DNA from: Cellulosilyticum lentocellum DSM 5427
GTDB lineage: Bacteria; Bacillota; Clostridia; Lachnospirales; Cellulosilyticaceae
Assembly: GCF_000178835.2 (NCBI RefSeq)
Contig: NC_015275.1
Location: forward strand, 4,307,001-4,371,000
DNA: 64,000 bases
Direction: 5' to 3'
Positions 46,905 through 56,399 of the stretch are shown here, piece after piece. The number at the start of each line of letters is the position of its first letter. The first letter of the stretch is position 1. Both the position numbers and the translations under genes were made by a program. The notes beneath the pieces are model-generated. The model saw only the letters and a list, made by a program, of their open reading frames with translations. It searched no databases and was not told the origin of the DNA.

Positions 46905-47738
46905 TTACTTCTCCCAGTAAGAAGGCCTATCTAGCCTACTTGGTAACTTTGTAAATTGATTTCCTTTAGCCGTATTTATTTGAGTCTGAGTTAAAAATAT
47001 ACTCTTACTGAGATTTGCGCCTCTTATATCTGCATCTCTCATATCTACACCAATTAATAAAGCACCTGATAAATCGCACTCTTTTAAATTTGCGGCAATC
47101 ATCATAGCCCCACTTAAATCGGCTTCCTTCAGATTAACTTTTCTAAGGTCTTTGCCAATTAACATCTTTTCAAAACTAGTTTTTTGAATAGACTTCTTGT
47201 CCTGTCTATTTAATTTATAAGCTTCTTTTAGCAGTATATTGACTTGTGTTCTATGACTTTCTATATCTATTTCAAGGATTGCCTCAGGCTTTAATAAAGT
47301 CATCTGTTTTATTTCTTCAATCATGCTTTGTAAACTTTCTTTGATAGATACAATGTTTTCTAAAGTCACTGCTTCTGTCAAATACCATAACATCTCATGA
47401 AGCTGTCTCATTACTAAAAACGCCTCATACATTTGCTTTGCTAGCTTCGGTGATGATATCCAGCTTTTCCCTCGATAAGTTATCTGAGCTATCTTTTGTC
47501 CTGCACCAAAACAATCATAGGATGTGCAGCCTTTGAGGCCTTTATTTCTTAACTCACTATGGATATCGCATCCAAAGTCTGACTGTAAATGCTTGCAAGG
47601 GCACCCTGCTACCTTATCTGCTGGGAAACCATCTAATTTAGAAAAATAAAGGGCTACACAACAAAATCCAAAGCATTTACTACAATCAATCTTTATATGT
47701 TTAAAAAGCTGGTCTATTAATTCAATCTTGTTATTCAT
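46905..47738 (-). CDS. Cys-rich / pentapeptide-repeat protein
   Basis: 277 aa. Residues 18-85 have ten or so cysteines in CSKCFGFCC, GCPCKHLQSDFGCDIHSELRNKGLKGCTSYDCFGAG, a likely metal or Fe-S binding region. About 200-250 are pentapeptide repeats (ADLSG, ANLKE, CDLSG, ALLIG, ADIRG, ANLSK) that form a short right-handed helix. The middle is alpha-helical. Firmicute relatives of this fused form are of unknown role; DNA-gyrase mimicry, known for some pentapeptide proteins, is not supported by such a short repeat. Confidence 0.82.
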   Translation of the reverse strand: MNNKIELIDQLFKHIKIDCSKCFGFCCVALYFSKLDGFPADKVAGCPCKHLQSDFGCDIHSELRNKGLKGCTSYDCFGAGQKIAQITYRGKSWISSPKLAKQMYEAFLVMRQLHEMLWYLTEAVTLENIVSIKESLQSMIEEIKQMTLLKPEAILEIDIESHRTQVNILLKEAYKLNRQDKKSIQKTSFEKMLIGKDLRKVNLKEADLSGAMMIAANLKECDLSGALLIGVDMRDADIRGANLSKSIFLTQTQINTAKGNQFTKLPSRLDRPSYWEK

Positions 47739-47762
47739 CTTGTCTCTTCTCTCTGTCCTTTC

Positions 47763-48563
47763 CTATGTTAACGAAAAACCCTTATCTCTATCCAGCAAAC
47801 GTATTGTAGAATTTTTTAAAGCCTCTATTGTTTTAGTTTCTACTACACAACTACAATTATTCTCCTTTGCTAAGTCAAAGAAATAAGGCAAATCAATCTC
47901 ACCAGTAAATAGCTCAAGGTGATTTCTTTCTCCTATAGCATCATGAACATGCATATGTTTCATTCTTTCTTTATGAATAAGCATAAAGGCCTCGTCTTTT
48001 TTACCGCTTGAATAATCGTGCCCAATATCCCAGGTTAAATAGCAATCTGTTTCTTCTAAGAACATCTCTACCGCTTTTCTAATAAAAGGCTTATGATAAA
48101 TCCCTGTATTCTCAATAGCAAGCTTAACACCTGTTCCCTTTAACATCTGATTAATATGGTTTGAAGATGCTAGAATATTTCTTAAGTACTCTTCTTCAAA
48201 TTTCTCATAAAGTTCAACTTTCCTATTCGGCAAAGTAAAGTAAATACCACTATTCATATGCATATTAATAAGAGGGGCATCAATTCTGCTTGCAAGTTGT
48301 ATGGTGTCTTCTACAATTTTTAAATTCGCTTCCCGTATTCTTTTATTAAAATGCCCTACATCTAAATCCTCTGGTAAATGGAAGGTAAAATACATCTTAT
48401 GCTTTGTCTTTAATTCATTAAGTACTTCTGCATCTAGACATTCTGCTTGAAAAGCTGGTAAGTTCATATTAATCTCTATAAAATCAAGTCCAAGTTCATG
48501 GCATAGGCTTATATTAGCTTCTAAACCCTCTAATTCAATAAGTGTTGGCATTCCAAAGTTCAT
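47763..48563 (-). CDS. Sugar phosphate isomerase/epimerase-like TIM-barrel protein
   Basis: 266 aa. The xylose-isomerase-like/AP-endonuclease-2 TIM barrel is seen in strands such as LGLDFIEINMN, YFTFHLPED, APLINMHMNSG, VKLAIENTG, CYLTWDIGHDY, MKHMHVHDA and CSCVVETKT, whose His, Glu and Asp residues are placed to bind two or three metal ions. The substrate cannot be told. Gaps to neighbours are 24 and 48 bp, suggesting an operon with the pentapeptide and HAD genes. Confidence 0.82.
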   Translation of the reverse strand: MNFGMPTLIELEGLEANISLCHELGLDFIEINMNLPAFQAECLDAEVLNELKTKHKMYFTFHLPEDLDVGHFNKRIREANLKIVEDTIQLASRIDAPLINMHMNSGIYFTLPNRKVELYEKFEEEYLRNILASSNHINQMLKGTGVKLAIENTGIYHKPFIRKAVEMFLEETDCYLTWDIGHDYSSGKKDEAFMLIHKERMKHMHVHDAIGERNHLELFTGEIDLPYFFDLAKENNCSCVVETKTIEALKNSTIRLLDRDKGFSLT

Positions 48564-48611
48564 ATTTATTTCCCCTTTTCCTGTTTATTTATAGGCATAG
48601 ACTTATGCTAC

Positions 48612-49250
48612 TTAGCTTTCTATGTATTGTAATATATCCATTAAGTCCTCTGTTACAATAACGTTATTTGCTTCTTTGGCTACCTCTTCCCCGCAATTAA
48701 TACCTAAAGAAGTACCACAATATCTGAAAAGAGGAATATCTGTTGCACCATCTCCAATAGCCATGCATTCATCAGGCTGTATGCCTTCTTTTAAGCAAAA
48801 TTTCTCTAAAGCACTCATCTTGCCCCTGTCCCCTAAATGACTCAAGATTCTGCCAGTGAACAAATCATTTTCACATTCATATAAACTGCCATCATAAGCA
48901 TCCATTCCCCATAACTCACTAGCAACCCTAGCAACTTGAATAGGTCCTGCTGTAATAAGTATAGTTTTTATATGCTGTTCATGTAGCATACTCATTACTT
49001 CATTGACATTCTTAATGGGTTTTAGAATAGTATCAAACTGTTCCTCTATTCTTGTTACAGGCACGCCTCTAGCTAATTCTGCTTTTAGATAATCCGCTTC
49101 AATCCAATCACACTTTCTTTCCTGCTCCTCACGTTCGATTTCTATAAGTTCATCTAGCTTGTCATTAAGTATACTTAGATACATTACTGAATGAATCTCC
49201 TTTATAAGTGTATCATCCAAATCAAAACATACGGCTTTAATATGCCCCAT
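48612..49250 (-). CDS. HAD-family phosphatase (SerB-like, subfamily IB)
   Basis: 212 aa. Motif I is AVCFDLDDTLIKE (nucleophile Asp and acid Asp), motif II the Thr in KTILITAGP, and motif IV GDGATDIPLFRYCG. The helical cap after motif I is of the SerB type. Phosphoserine or a related small phosphate ester is the likely substrate. It is the first gene of the minus-strand group that ends with the racemase or GNAT gene. Confidence 0.85.
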   Translation of the reverse strand: MGHIKAVCFDLDDTLIKEIHSVMYLSILNDKLDELIEIEREEQERKCDWIEADYLKAELARGVPVTRIEEQFDTILKPIKNVNEVMSMLHEQHIKTILITAGPIQVARVASELWGMDAYDGSLYECENDLFTGRILSHLGDRGKMSALEKFCLKEGIQPDECMAIGDGATDIPLFRYCGTSLGINCGEEVAKEANNVIVTEDLMDILQYIES

Positions 49251-49433
49251 TATACACCTCCACCTCTTAAAACAATAAAGAACCGATTAATCTCACCCTA
49301 TTATATCATCAATATTAGTAATACCACTAACATCTTCAAAACTATTCAGTCTAATATACAAAATAGTTCTCTAAAAATATATTTGGGGAAGATATGAAAG
49401 AAATTATATTGGTGTAAGCCAGTTTGGGACAAA

Positions 49434-49470
49434 GCAAATAGGCACAAGCTTGTAGCTTGTGCCTATTTGC
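49434..49470 (-). terminator. Hairpin downstream of gapN
   Basis: A 17-bp perfect stem (49434-49450 with 49454-49470) and a 3-nt loop, 50 bp past the gapN stop. The T-tract is weak (TTTGTCCC on the minus strand), so it may be a terminator or RNA-stabilising hairpin. Confidence 0.6.
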
Positions 49471-49519
49471 CTCTGAGAAAATTCTCCTTGCATACTAAAA
49501 TCGGTTATTAAATCAAGAC

Positions 49520-50983
49520 TTATCTATGCAAATTAATAATCGTTGCTTTTGGCCTAGACATAGATTCAATAGAATATCTAATGCCTTGAGTTCCCATACC
49601 TGAAGATTTAACACCTAGGAATGGGAAATGGTCAGGCCCTCTTTCAGTTTTATTATTCACTTGAACAGTTCCTACTTCTAACTGATCTGCAATATAAAAT
49701 GCATCTTCAATATTTTGAGTAAATACAGAGCTTTGAAGTCCGTATTCTGATTCATTAGCAATTTCTATTGCCTCTTCTTTACTCTTCACTCTAATAACAG
49801 GTACAACTGGGCCAAATGGCTCTTCCCAAGCTAATCGCATATGAGTTGTTACATAGTCAAAAAGTGTAGGCTCAATTAAATTGCCTGTACGGTGTCCTCC
49901 AGTAACTAACTCTGCTCCTTTTTCTACAGCATCTTCCATTAACTCAGAAACAAAATCTGCTGCCTTTGTACTAATAAGCGGTACGACATCTAAGCTTTCA
50001 TGTTCAAGTGGATTTCCCACCTTCAACTGACCTATTTTCTCTTCTAGTCTTTGAACAAGTTCATCTGCAACACTTTCCATTACAATAATTCTTTTTACAG
50101 CTGTACATCTTTGTCCGGAATAAGAAAAGGCTCCTGCTACAATCTGGCTAGCTGTCATTTCTAAATCTGCATCTTCAAGAACAATAGCAGCATCCTTACC
50201 ACCTAGTTCCATAAGAAGAGGTACCATTGATGTCAACTTAGATATTCTTCTACCTACTTCTGTACTTCCTGTAAAGTTAATAAAATCAACGTCTTTATGC
50301 GTTGTAATGTAGTCTCCTATTTCACTACCTTTTCCTGTCACAGTATTAAGTACCCCTAATGGTACCCCCGCCAACTGAAAGATACGCGCTAAATATAAAC
50401 CACTTAAACTGCCTTGTGTTGCTGGTTTTAATACAACTGAATTTCCAATAATAAGCGCAGGTGCAATCTTAGAAGCGGCTAAGTTAACTGGATAGTTAAA
50501 AGGTGAAATAGCAAGTACAACACCTAGCGGTTCCCTTTTTACAACGGATACTTTATTATTTTTAAATCCTGGGAAACTATCTCCAGGAATACTTTCTCCT
50601 GAGACATTTTTGCCACTATCTGCTGTAAATCTAATAAAATCTGCTGTTCTTGATACCTCTGAGCGTGAACTCTTCATATCTTTTCCAATCTCCAGCATCA
50701 ATAAATGTGCAAGTTCCTCAATATGCTCTAGTAAAAGATCTGCTGCTTTATATAAAATATCTGCACGTTCATTTACTGTTTTAAGCTTCCATTGTTTTTG
50801 TGCTCTTTTAGCAGTTGCCATAGTGATATCTACTTCATTCTTAGTCATAGCAGGCACACTACCTAATAAGCTTTGGTCAAGTGGTGAGTAGATATCTATA
50901 AATTGATTACTCTCACTACCTACCCAGTCTCCGTTTAATAAATTTTTAAATCTCTTATCTGAGTCTTTCAATACTCCAAACAT
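49520..50983 (-). CDS. gapN: NADP-dependent glyceraldehyde-3-phosphate dehydrogenase, non-phosphorylating
   Basis: 487 aa, the usual length. Aldehyde dehydrogenase fold with the base Glu in PLLMELGGKDAAIVLEDADL (about 250) and the Cys in AFSYSGQRCTAVKR (about 284). SPFNYPVNLAASKIAPALIIGNSVVLKPA binds the dinucleotide, and the C-terminal RGPDHFPFLGVKSSGMGTQGIRYSIESM is typical of GapN. It oxidises glyceraldehyde-3-phosphate straight to 3-phosphoglycerate and makes NADPH. It is a single gene. Confidence 0.9.
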   Translation of the reverse strand: MFGVLKDSDKRFKNLLNGDWVGSESNQFIDIYSPLDQSLLGSVPAMTKNEVDITMATAKRAQKQWKLKTVNERADILYKAADLLLEHIEELAHLLMLEIGKDMKSSRSEVSRTADFIRFTADSGKNVSGESIPGDSFPGFKNNKVSVVKREPLGVVLAISPFNYPVNLAASKIAPALIIGNSVVLKPATQGSLSGLYLARIFQLAGVPLGVLNTVTGKGSEIGDYITTHKDVDFINFTGSTEVGRRISKLTSMVPLLMELGGKDAAIVLEDADLEMTASQIVAGAFSYSGQRCTAVKRIIVMESVADELVQRLEEKIGQLKVGNPLEHESLDVVPLISTKAADFVSELMEDAVEKGAELVTGGHRTGNLIEPTLFDYVTTHMRLAWEEPFGPVVPVIRVKSKEEAIEIANESEYGLQSSVFTQNIEDAFYIADQLEVGTVQVNNKTERGPDHFPFLGVKSSGMGTQGIRYSIESMSRPKATIINLHR

Positions 50984-51100
50984 TATTACCCCTCCATTCT
51001 TAGGTCATTATTTATATGTCTCATTAAATTTTTGTAGTCTCTGACCTCATTTATAAAACTATGTTTATAGTTTCATCATACTCCTTTTTATCACCTAAAT

Positions 51101-52312
51101 CTATATGTCATTATTTTTACTTAACTTTTCAAGTACTACTGCTCCTAGCCAAGTAATGATTGGACTATAGCCAATCCCAATGGCGGCAAGTATAATAATT
51201 GCTATTTTTTGTCCTACTTGTTTACCTTTTCTCCACTTATTAAATCCTGTGAGTGAGAGTGGCATAAATATACCAAAAAGTAGCACCGTCCATACAAGTG
51301 GTGGAAAAGCAAATAATTTAATGGGTATACCCATTAAACCCACTAGAATGCATAGCACACTTAATAAGATAGTTGCCCCTCTCATAGGCCTTTTAATCAT
51401 AAAAAGTGGTATTAAAAAGCTACGCCACAAAGAACTTGTTTGCGCTCCACCAAAGATTCCTCCTATGATATTTCTTATGGCTACCATCATAAATGATTGA
51501 TTTAAGTTTATCTCTTCCCTCTTTTGCTCCTCCTTACTTTGTTCATCTAACAAAGTGGTGATAGCAACTGTATCCATTGCCCAGAGTAACATGACAAATA
51601 TGGCAAAGGGTAAGGTTTTTAAAATGGTTGGCAAGTTTAGACCAAAACCAATTTCCCAAACTCCTTCCCACCAATATCCAGGATTTAAAACTAAGTTATT
51701 CATTGGCTCTAATAGATTAATTTTTATTCCAACTAAAAGAGGTAACACAAGTGAGACGATTGCAGAAATAGGAATCATCAGCCAGGCCTTTTCTTTTTTC
51801 AGCAAATAAATGTAACAGACAGTTAATACAATTAGCAGTACTGCTAGAATCCAATAAGTCTTATTAAAGAATGCAATGAGCTTTTGGATACATAATATCA
51901 CTCCTGATATACCAAAAACTAAAGTCAAACTTGTTTTACTAACGTGCTTTGACATAAGAATAAGTCTTGACAACAAGCCTGCCTTAACAAAAATGAGCCC
52001 AATGATCCCCACCAATACACTTAAAACCAGTGGATGCACGCCAAACTTTACCATAGAAGGAATGAGTACAACCAATGGTGCAAGTGTTCCTGCAACTGCT
52101 ATTTCTGGAAAAATCAAAGTGCTTATTAAAGCGATTATTCCTCCCACAACTATTTCTAGCCGCACATTATCAAATACAAAATGGGGATTTGTTATTCCTA
52201 GCTCCTGAGCCCAAACTACTGCAAAGGAAGAAATGAGCGAGATTTTACCTATTAATCCTGATAAAGCAGGTATAAAGTCACTACCCTTAAAGTAGCCTCG
52301 TATTTTCCTCAT
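51101..52312 (-). CDS. DUF3360 membrane transporter (SulP/permease-like)
   Basis: 403 aa with about eleven membrane helices. The NIIGGIFGGAQTSSLWRSFLIPLFMIKRPMRG segment and the twofold pattern recall SulP/nucleobase-symporter folds, and overall it fits what is annotated as DUF3360. No STAS domain is present. Its gene starts 12 bp after the DUF4914 gene, so the two are co-expressed and probably work together. Substrate unknown; an organic anion is plausible. Confidence 0.75.
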   Translation of the reverse strand: MRKIRGYFKGSDFIPALSGLIGKISLISSFAVVWAQELGITNPHFVFDNVRLEIVVGGIIALISTLIFPEIAVAGTLAPLVVLIPSMVKFGVHPLVLSVLVGIIGLIFVKAGLLSRLILMSKHVSKTSLTLVFGISGVILCIQKLIAFFNKTYWILAVLLIVLTVCYIYLLKKEKAWLMIPISAIVSLVLPLLVGIKINLLEPMNNLVLNPGYWWEGVWEIGFGLNLPTILKTLPFAIFVMLLWAMDTVAITTLLDEQSKEEQKREEINLNQSFMMVAIRNIIGGIFGGAQTSSLWRSFLIPLFMIKRPMRGATILLSVLCILVGLMGIPIKLFAFPPLVWTVLLFGIFMPLSLTGFNKWRKGKQVGQKIAIIILAAIGIGYSPIITWLGAVVLEKLSKNNDI

Positions 52313-52324
52313 TTCGCCTTCTTC

Positions 52325-54202
52325 CTAATATTTCATAGGTATAAGATCTACGTAATCTTGTACCTTTGCATCACTTAATACTAGTTCTATGATTTTAGCC
52401 CCTAAAGGATCAAGTTCTGGTGTGTTAAACTTCTCTAGTTCTTTCTTAAAGAATTCATTAAGCATAGCTGCTCCTTTATCATAAGCTTCTACGCCTATCT
52501 CTCCTTGTCTTTCAGGATACAAGAAGGCTTTTCTTACATATTGTCCATCTACTTTAATCGAGTCTAAGGAATATCCTAGTAATGAACAACGTGTTTCTAC
52601 TAAATGTTCTTGCTTAAATTTAGCACTTCCACGTCTTGCAATATATTCTCTAGCAATCCATTGAGGCATGAACCCTACCTTATAAACACCAATATGTTGA
52701 TTTGGTATTAAGATATAACGTGTGTTACTATTAGCTGTCACTTGTTGTAATAATAAATTAGCTTGCTCTACCATTTTTCCTGTTGCAAAAGGCCAGTAAG
52801 AACCTACCCCTTCACTTACTAGTCCTGTTGATGCAGTAATACTTGGATTATTATGTCCTCTTGGTGCTACTAATCTCCATACCCAAGCAAGTGCTGGTGG
52901 CAAAATATGAAACATACCTAGTATACCGTAAGTAGGATTATCTCTGGTACAAGCTGGTGTTCTTACACCAAAGCTTCTTACATCGATTTCTACTGGTTCA
53001 TCAATAACATCAGGTACTAATCTGCGTGGTAAAATGGCTCTTGGATTAGGACAAGGCTTACCATCAGAATCTTTAATATGTTCCCAAACAAGGCAAGTAG
53101 AACCTGGAACTGCATCAATATTAAAAAATACGATAGGTTCTTCTGGTTGAGTGAAGATTTTTTCATGTTGTGGTGATGTACCATAGCCTGTAATATGATC
53201 TAGTCTTAAAAACCAACCTGCTTCTGCATCCTTTACTACAAGTTTTTTACTATCATTTTGCATATCAGGATGGCAAATCGCCATATCATCTGTTATAGGA
53301 TAAATCGCACAGTTTTCATCCATTTTAATATAAGTTTTTTCTCCTGTTTGCGTATTTTCTGCCAATACAATACGTCCATCTAGTTGTTTATGAATACCTT
53401 CTAGCATCTCACTTTTACCGCCACCAGAAGCTCCCTCATGCATGATGACAATCTCATTATCATAAGGCGTAACTACCTTAACTGTAGAAGCATGAACAGT
53501 TACCCATCCTTCACTTTCTCCAATGTTTAAAAGCACACCATAGATTCCTTTCTTTGCACTTGGACCTGGATATAAATTATAAGAAAATAGCTCATGAACT
53601 TTTTCAAGTCTATTGTGAATAACCATTTGTTTTCCGCCAAAATGTGTATGTCTAAAAGGAGGTGCGAGGAAAATAATAGCTTTAGGTGAGAATGCAGGAT
53701 CAAGCTCCTCAATATTTAAGAAGCCTTGTAAATCTGCAAGCCCACAAGCAAAGAAACCTGCATTAGCTGGTGCTATTAAAAGGGCATCATAGCCATATTG
53801 ATCTCCACCTGCTTTGAAAGGTAATACAATAAGATTTCGCCCTTTGAGCCAATCAAAGGTTTCATTTCTTAGCCCCTCAAAATTCTCTCTATATACATCA
53901 TCATATTTAGGTTTATCTGTATCATTATCATCAGCAACTAATAAACAATCTGGATCACGTCTTCTCATATAATCATCTGGATAATTAACAACTACACCGT
54001 TTTTACAACGTGTTATAGTTGCCTCAGTAACCATGCCATGCCCTGGTGTTTCATAGGTTACATCATATACATCTCCTGATGTATCTCCAAAAGATAGGTT
54101 AACTAACTCCTCCTTTGATCTTGGGAATACAATATGAGGACTCTCCTCTAAAATCTCTACTACATAATCTGGTAAATTTAGTTTGTTTATTAATGCTTTC
54201 AT
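52325..54202 (-). CDS. DUF4914 protein with PEPCK/HPr-kinase-like P-loop
   Basis: 625 aa, soluble. Near residue 255 is IVIMHEGASGGGKSEMLEGI, a Walker A motif of the GxxGxGKS type as found in phosphoenolpyruvate carboxykinase and HPr kinase, followed at some distance by acidic strands (ITDDMAICHPDM, VFFNIDAVPGS). Two conserved-looking blocks, CTRDNPTYGILGMFH and GLVSEGVGSYWPFATGKM, resemble the substrate end of such enzymes. A nucleotide-dependent kinase or carboxykinase-like reaction is inferred; the substrate is unknown. It is coupled to the DUF3360 transporter. Confidence 0.75.
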   Translation of the reverse strand: MKALINKLNLPDYVVEILEESPHIVFPRSKEELVNLSFGDTSGDVYDVTYETPGHGMVTEATITRCKNGVVVNYPDDYMRRRDPDCLLVADDNDTDKPKYDDVYRENFEGLRNETFDWLKGRNLIVLPFKAGGDQYGYDALLIAPANAGFFACGLADLQGFLNIEELDPAFSPKAIIFLAPPFRHTHFGGKQMVIHNRLEKVHELFSYNLYPGPSAKKGIYGVLLNIGESEGWVTVHASTVKVVTPYDNEIVIMHEGASGGGKSEMLEGIHKQLDGRIVLAENTQTGEKTYIKMDENCAIYPITDDMAICHPDMQNDSKKLVVKDAEAGWFLRLDHITGYGTSPQHEKIFTQPEEPIVFFNIDAVPGSTCLVWEHIKDSDGKPCPNPRAILPRRLVPDVIDEPVEIDVRSFGVRTPACTRDNPTYGILGMFHILPPALAWVWRLVAPRGHNNPSITASTGLVSEGVGSYWPFATGKMVEQANLLLQQVTANSNTRYILIPNQHIGVYKVGFMPQWIAREYIARRGSAKFKQEHLVETRCSLLGYSLDSIKVDGQYVRKAFLYPERQGEIGVEAYDKGAAMLNEFFKKELEKFNTPELDPLGAKIIELVLSDAKVQDYVDLIPMKY

Positions 54203-54412
54203 GCTATCGTCCCTTCCTTCTTTTAATAGTTAACTTCTGGTCTTAATCCTTTATCATGACTTATTAATACTTAAAGTTTTATTTCTATTTTTACTTATTA
54301 CCTTGAATCTTTAAGCTCTAACTCTTTACGCTTTACTTTTCATTCTTGTTTCTTCATTATTCATTATTAGTTTGCCACTATTAATGCTTCACTTTTTATT
54401 CTTCATCATCCT

Positions 54413-54916
54413 TTACATTTTCCACCATATCTCAGTTTGTAGGCGTTCATCTTTTTCTAATATTTCTTTGACCATGTTCTTCTTCATTTTTTCTAGTTTT
54501 TCAGCTACCTTTTCATCTGAAATACTTAATATCTGTGCTGCTAGAATTCCTGCATTATCAGCTCCATCAATAGCAACTGTTGCAACAGGTATTCCTTTTG
54601 GCATTTGAACTGTAGATAATAAAGCGTCAAGGCCTTCTAAGCTAGTAGATGTACACGGTATTCCTATTACAGGTAAAGTCGTATGAGCTGCTATCACGCC
54701 TGCTAAATGTGCCGCTTTTCCTGCTGCAGCAATAATAACACCGAAGTCATTACTTCTAGCCGTACATGCAAATGCACTTACTTGCTCTGGTGTGCGGTGA
54801 GCACTCATCACATGAACTTCTATGGTAATACCAAATCCTTTTAAGGTGGTAATTGCACCTTTTACTATGGGCAAATCACTGTCACTACCCATGATAATGG
54901 CAACTTTCTTACTCAT
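54413..54916 (-). CDS. purE: 5-(carboxyamino)imidazole ribonucleotide mutase (PurE class I)
   Basis: 167 aa, standard length. AIIMGSDSDLPIVKGAITTLKGFGI, VMSAHRTPEQ and IIAAAGKAAHLAGVIAAHTTLPVIGIPC are the class I PurE motifs, with the catalytic His in SAHRTP. It moves the carboxyl group of N5-CAIR to C4 in purine synthesis. No other pur gene lies beside it and no purine riboswitch is seen upstream, which is unusual for a clostridium. AAAGGGTG precedes the ATG. Confidence 0.95.
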   Translation of the reverse strand: MSKKVAIIMGSDSDLPIVKGAITTLKGFGITIEVHVMSAHRTPEQVSAFACTARSNDFGVIIAAAGKAAHLAGVIAAHTTLPVIGIPCTSTSLEGLDALLSTVQMPKGIPVATVAIDGADNAGILAAQILSISDEKVAEKLEKMKKNMVKEILEKDERLQTEIWWKM

Positions 54917-54951
54917 AAAAACACCCTTTCTTGTGTGATAATAAAATAAAA

Positions 54952-54989
54952 AAGCCGATACCCTCAGAATAATCCTTGGATATCGGCTT
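54952..54989 (-). terminator. Terminator of the DUF2294 gene
   Basis: Stem AAGCCGATA/TATCGGCTT (54981-54989 with 54952-54960) with a 20-nt loop, followed on the minus strand by TTTTTTATTTT. It separates the DUF2294 gene from purE. Confidence 0.82.
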
Positions 54990-55037
54990 ACTTACAACTT
55001 AGCTAGGCTACTTTGCATCGTCTTCCGCATTTATTAT

Positions 55038-55403
55038 TTATTTTCTAGAGACTAATTCCTCTAAATTAGTATCAGTGGTAATAATAATGACTTTCTCCCC
55101 AGTTTTAGTACTAATATCGGAATGGGTGCTAATCACGGCTACATCAATAATGTCATTAATTAATGTTTCCAAGTATTCTCTCCCACCTTCAAAAAGTGAT
55201 GTGCGCATCTTTTTAAATAATTCGATACCCTGAGGATTATCAGTGAGTTTTTGCTCTGAAGGACTAAGAAAACCCATGAGTCTCACAATGATCATGTCGT
55301 TAACTATATGTGTTCGAATGGCTTTAGGGCCTCTTCCCATATATTCAACTTCAAACCTGCTAACTGCCTCGCTAATCTTAGCTTCTAACTGTCCTTTCGT
55401 CAC
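55038..55403 (-). CDS. DUF2294 family protein
   Basis: 121 aa. MTKGQLEAKISEAVSRFEVEYMGRGPKAIRTHIVNDMIIVRLMG and the end FEGGREYLETLINDIIDVAVISTHSDIST match DUF2294, a small alpha/beta family common in Firmicutes and often tied to genes for sodium or redox functions; its role is unknown. It has its own terminator and an AGGAGGTAG ribosome site before the ATG. Confidence 0.82.
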   Translation of the reverse strand: MTKGQLEAKISEAVSRFEVEYMGRGPKAIRTHIVNDMIIVRLMGFLSPSEQKLTDNPQGIELFKKMRTSLFEGGREYLETLINDIIDVAVISTHSDISTKTGEKVIIITTDTNLEELVSRK

Positions 55404-55934
55404 GCAACTACCTCCTATTAATTATTCATAATAATATCAACTTACACCATAATTGTCAATATATTTTTATTAAAATGCAATATTACATTTTATTCATTTG
55501 TGTGCATAATTGTTTTTATTTGGCATACATTTGTTTTTCTATCTCCAGGAAAATATTTTGAATGCCTTTTCATATTTCTAATTCCTTAGTACCTATCTCT
55601 TTTATTATAACACTTATTTCCCATGTTTTTCTCAAATATTTTATTTATCTCACATCTATCGCATCAGTCGGAAAACAATTTTGATTATATAAAAAAATAG
55701 ACATTCATAATAAGACTATCTACATGCTGATGCAAATGCAATGCAATTAGTTTTTAAAATAAGGCTCAATGTCACTTGTTTATATTGTAGGTGCGCGTAG
55801 AAAGATATTCCTTTCTATTCGTGATTTTCTCTATTATTTGATTCTGTTCTTTTATCACTCATATATAAAAATAGCCCATAAATTTCTGTTGAAATCATTA
55901 GAAATTCATGAGCTTTCTATCATTTATGTTGATC
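55404..55934. other. 530-bp AT-rich gap
   Basis: No supported gene on either strand; the one plus-strand frame (64 codons at 55769) has no ribosome site and overlaps a terminator. It holds the DUF2294 promoter region and, at 55867-55914, the terminator of the next minus-strand gene. Confidence 0.5.
55867..55914 (-). terminator. Terminator of the 55935-56396 gene
   Basis: Stem 55900-55914 with 55873-55887 (15 bp, two G-U pairs), 12-nt loop, then ATTTTTA on the minus strand, 20 bp past the stop. Confidence 0.8.
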
Positions 55935-56396
55935 TTAATTTAATTCATCAAGTTCTATCTTGAGTCTATCAATCAATTCTTGCGACGCTGCACCTAATCC
56001 TTTTTTAGTTAATTGAATAATTGCCTCCTCAATACTGGAGAAATTAAAACTCGTCTGGTATATCTTTATCTTATTTAAGAGATCAGTAGGTAAAGGAATC
56101 TCAATTTTTTCACATGCTATCTTTTTCTCTATTTTCTTTTCTTCATACCACTCTGGTAAGCCTATGGCACGGCCTTCTTCTATTTCTACAAATACTAATC
56201 TTGGCTTATTTCCTTTATCTAATCTAATATTTCGCTCTAGTGTCTGTGATAAGGATTGAATAGGGTCTTTAGCTGTACTTGGAGCAACTAGCCTTCTTTC
56301 TTGTGCCAATTTTGCTAAATCTTTAGATTTAAGAGGTTTTTTGTACTCAGCTAAAAGCTGGGCTGCTGCTTGTTGTATTGTAATTGTCTTCTCCAT
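55935..56396 (-). CDS. HARE-HTH-like winged-helix protein
   Basis: 153 aa. The N-terminal ITIQQAAAQLLAEYKKPLKSKDLAKLAQERRLVAPSTAKDPIQSLSQTLERNIR segment fits the HARE-HTH/ASXL-like winged helix also seen at the end of restriction and RNA polymerase delta-like proteins. The second half has a helix pair (LPTDLLNKIKIYQTSFNFSSIEEAIIQLTKKGL) like a ribbon-helix-helix protein. A DNA-binding role is likely. No restriction genes are nearby. The second of two adjacent Mets is better spaced from GAGG. Confidence 0.65.
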   Translation of the reverse strand: MEKTITIQQAAAQLLAEYKKPLKSKDLAKLAQERRLVAPSTAKDPIQSLSQTLERNIRLDKGNKPRLVFVEIEEGRAIGLPEWYEEKKIEKKIACEKIEIPLPTDLLNKIKIYQTSFNFSSIEEAIIQLTKKGLGAASQELIDRLKIELDELN

Positions 56397-56399
56397 CAT

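Noticed and set aside
54917-55037. Purine riboswitch before purE
   Set aside because: The hairpin here is the terminator of the DUF2294 gene, with a T-run in the right direction; no purine aptamer core was seen.
55769-55963. Plus-strand frame of 64 codons
   Set aside because: Overlaps a terminator hairpin and the end of the convergent gene; no ribosome site.
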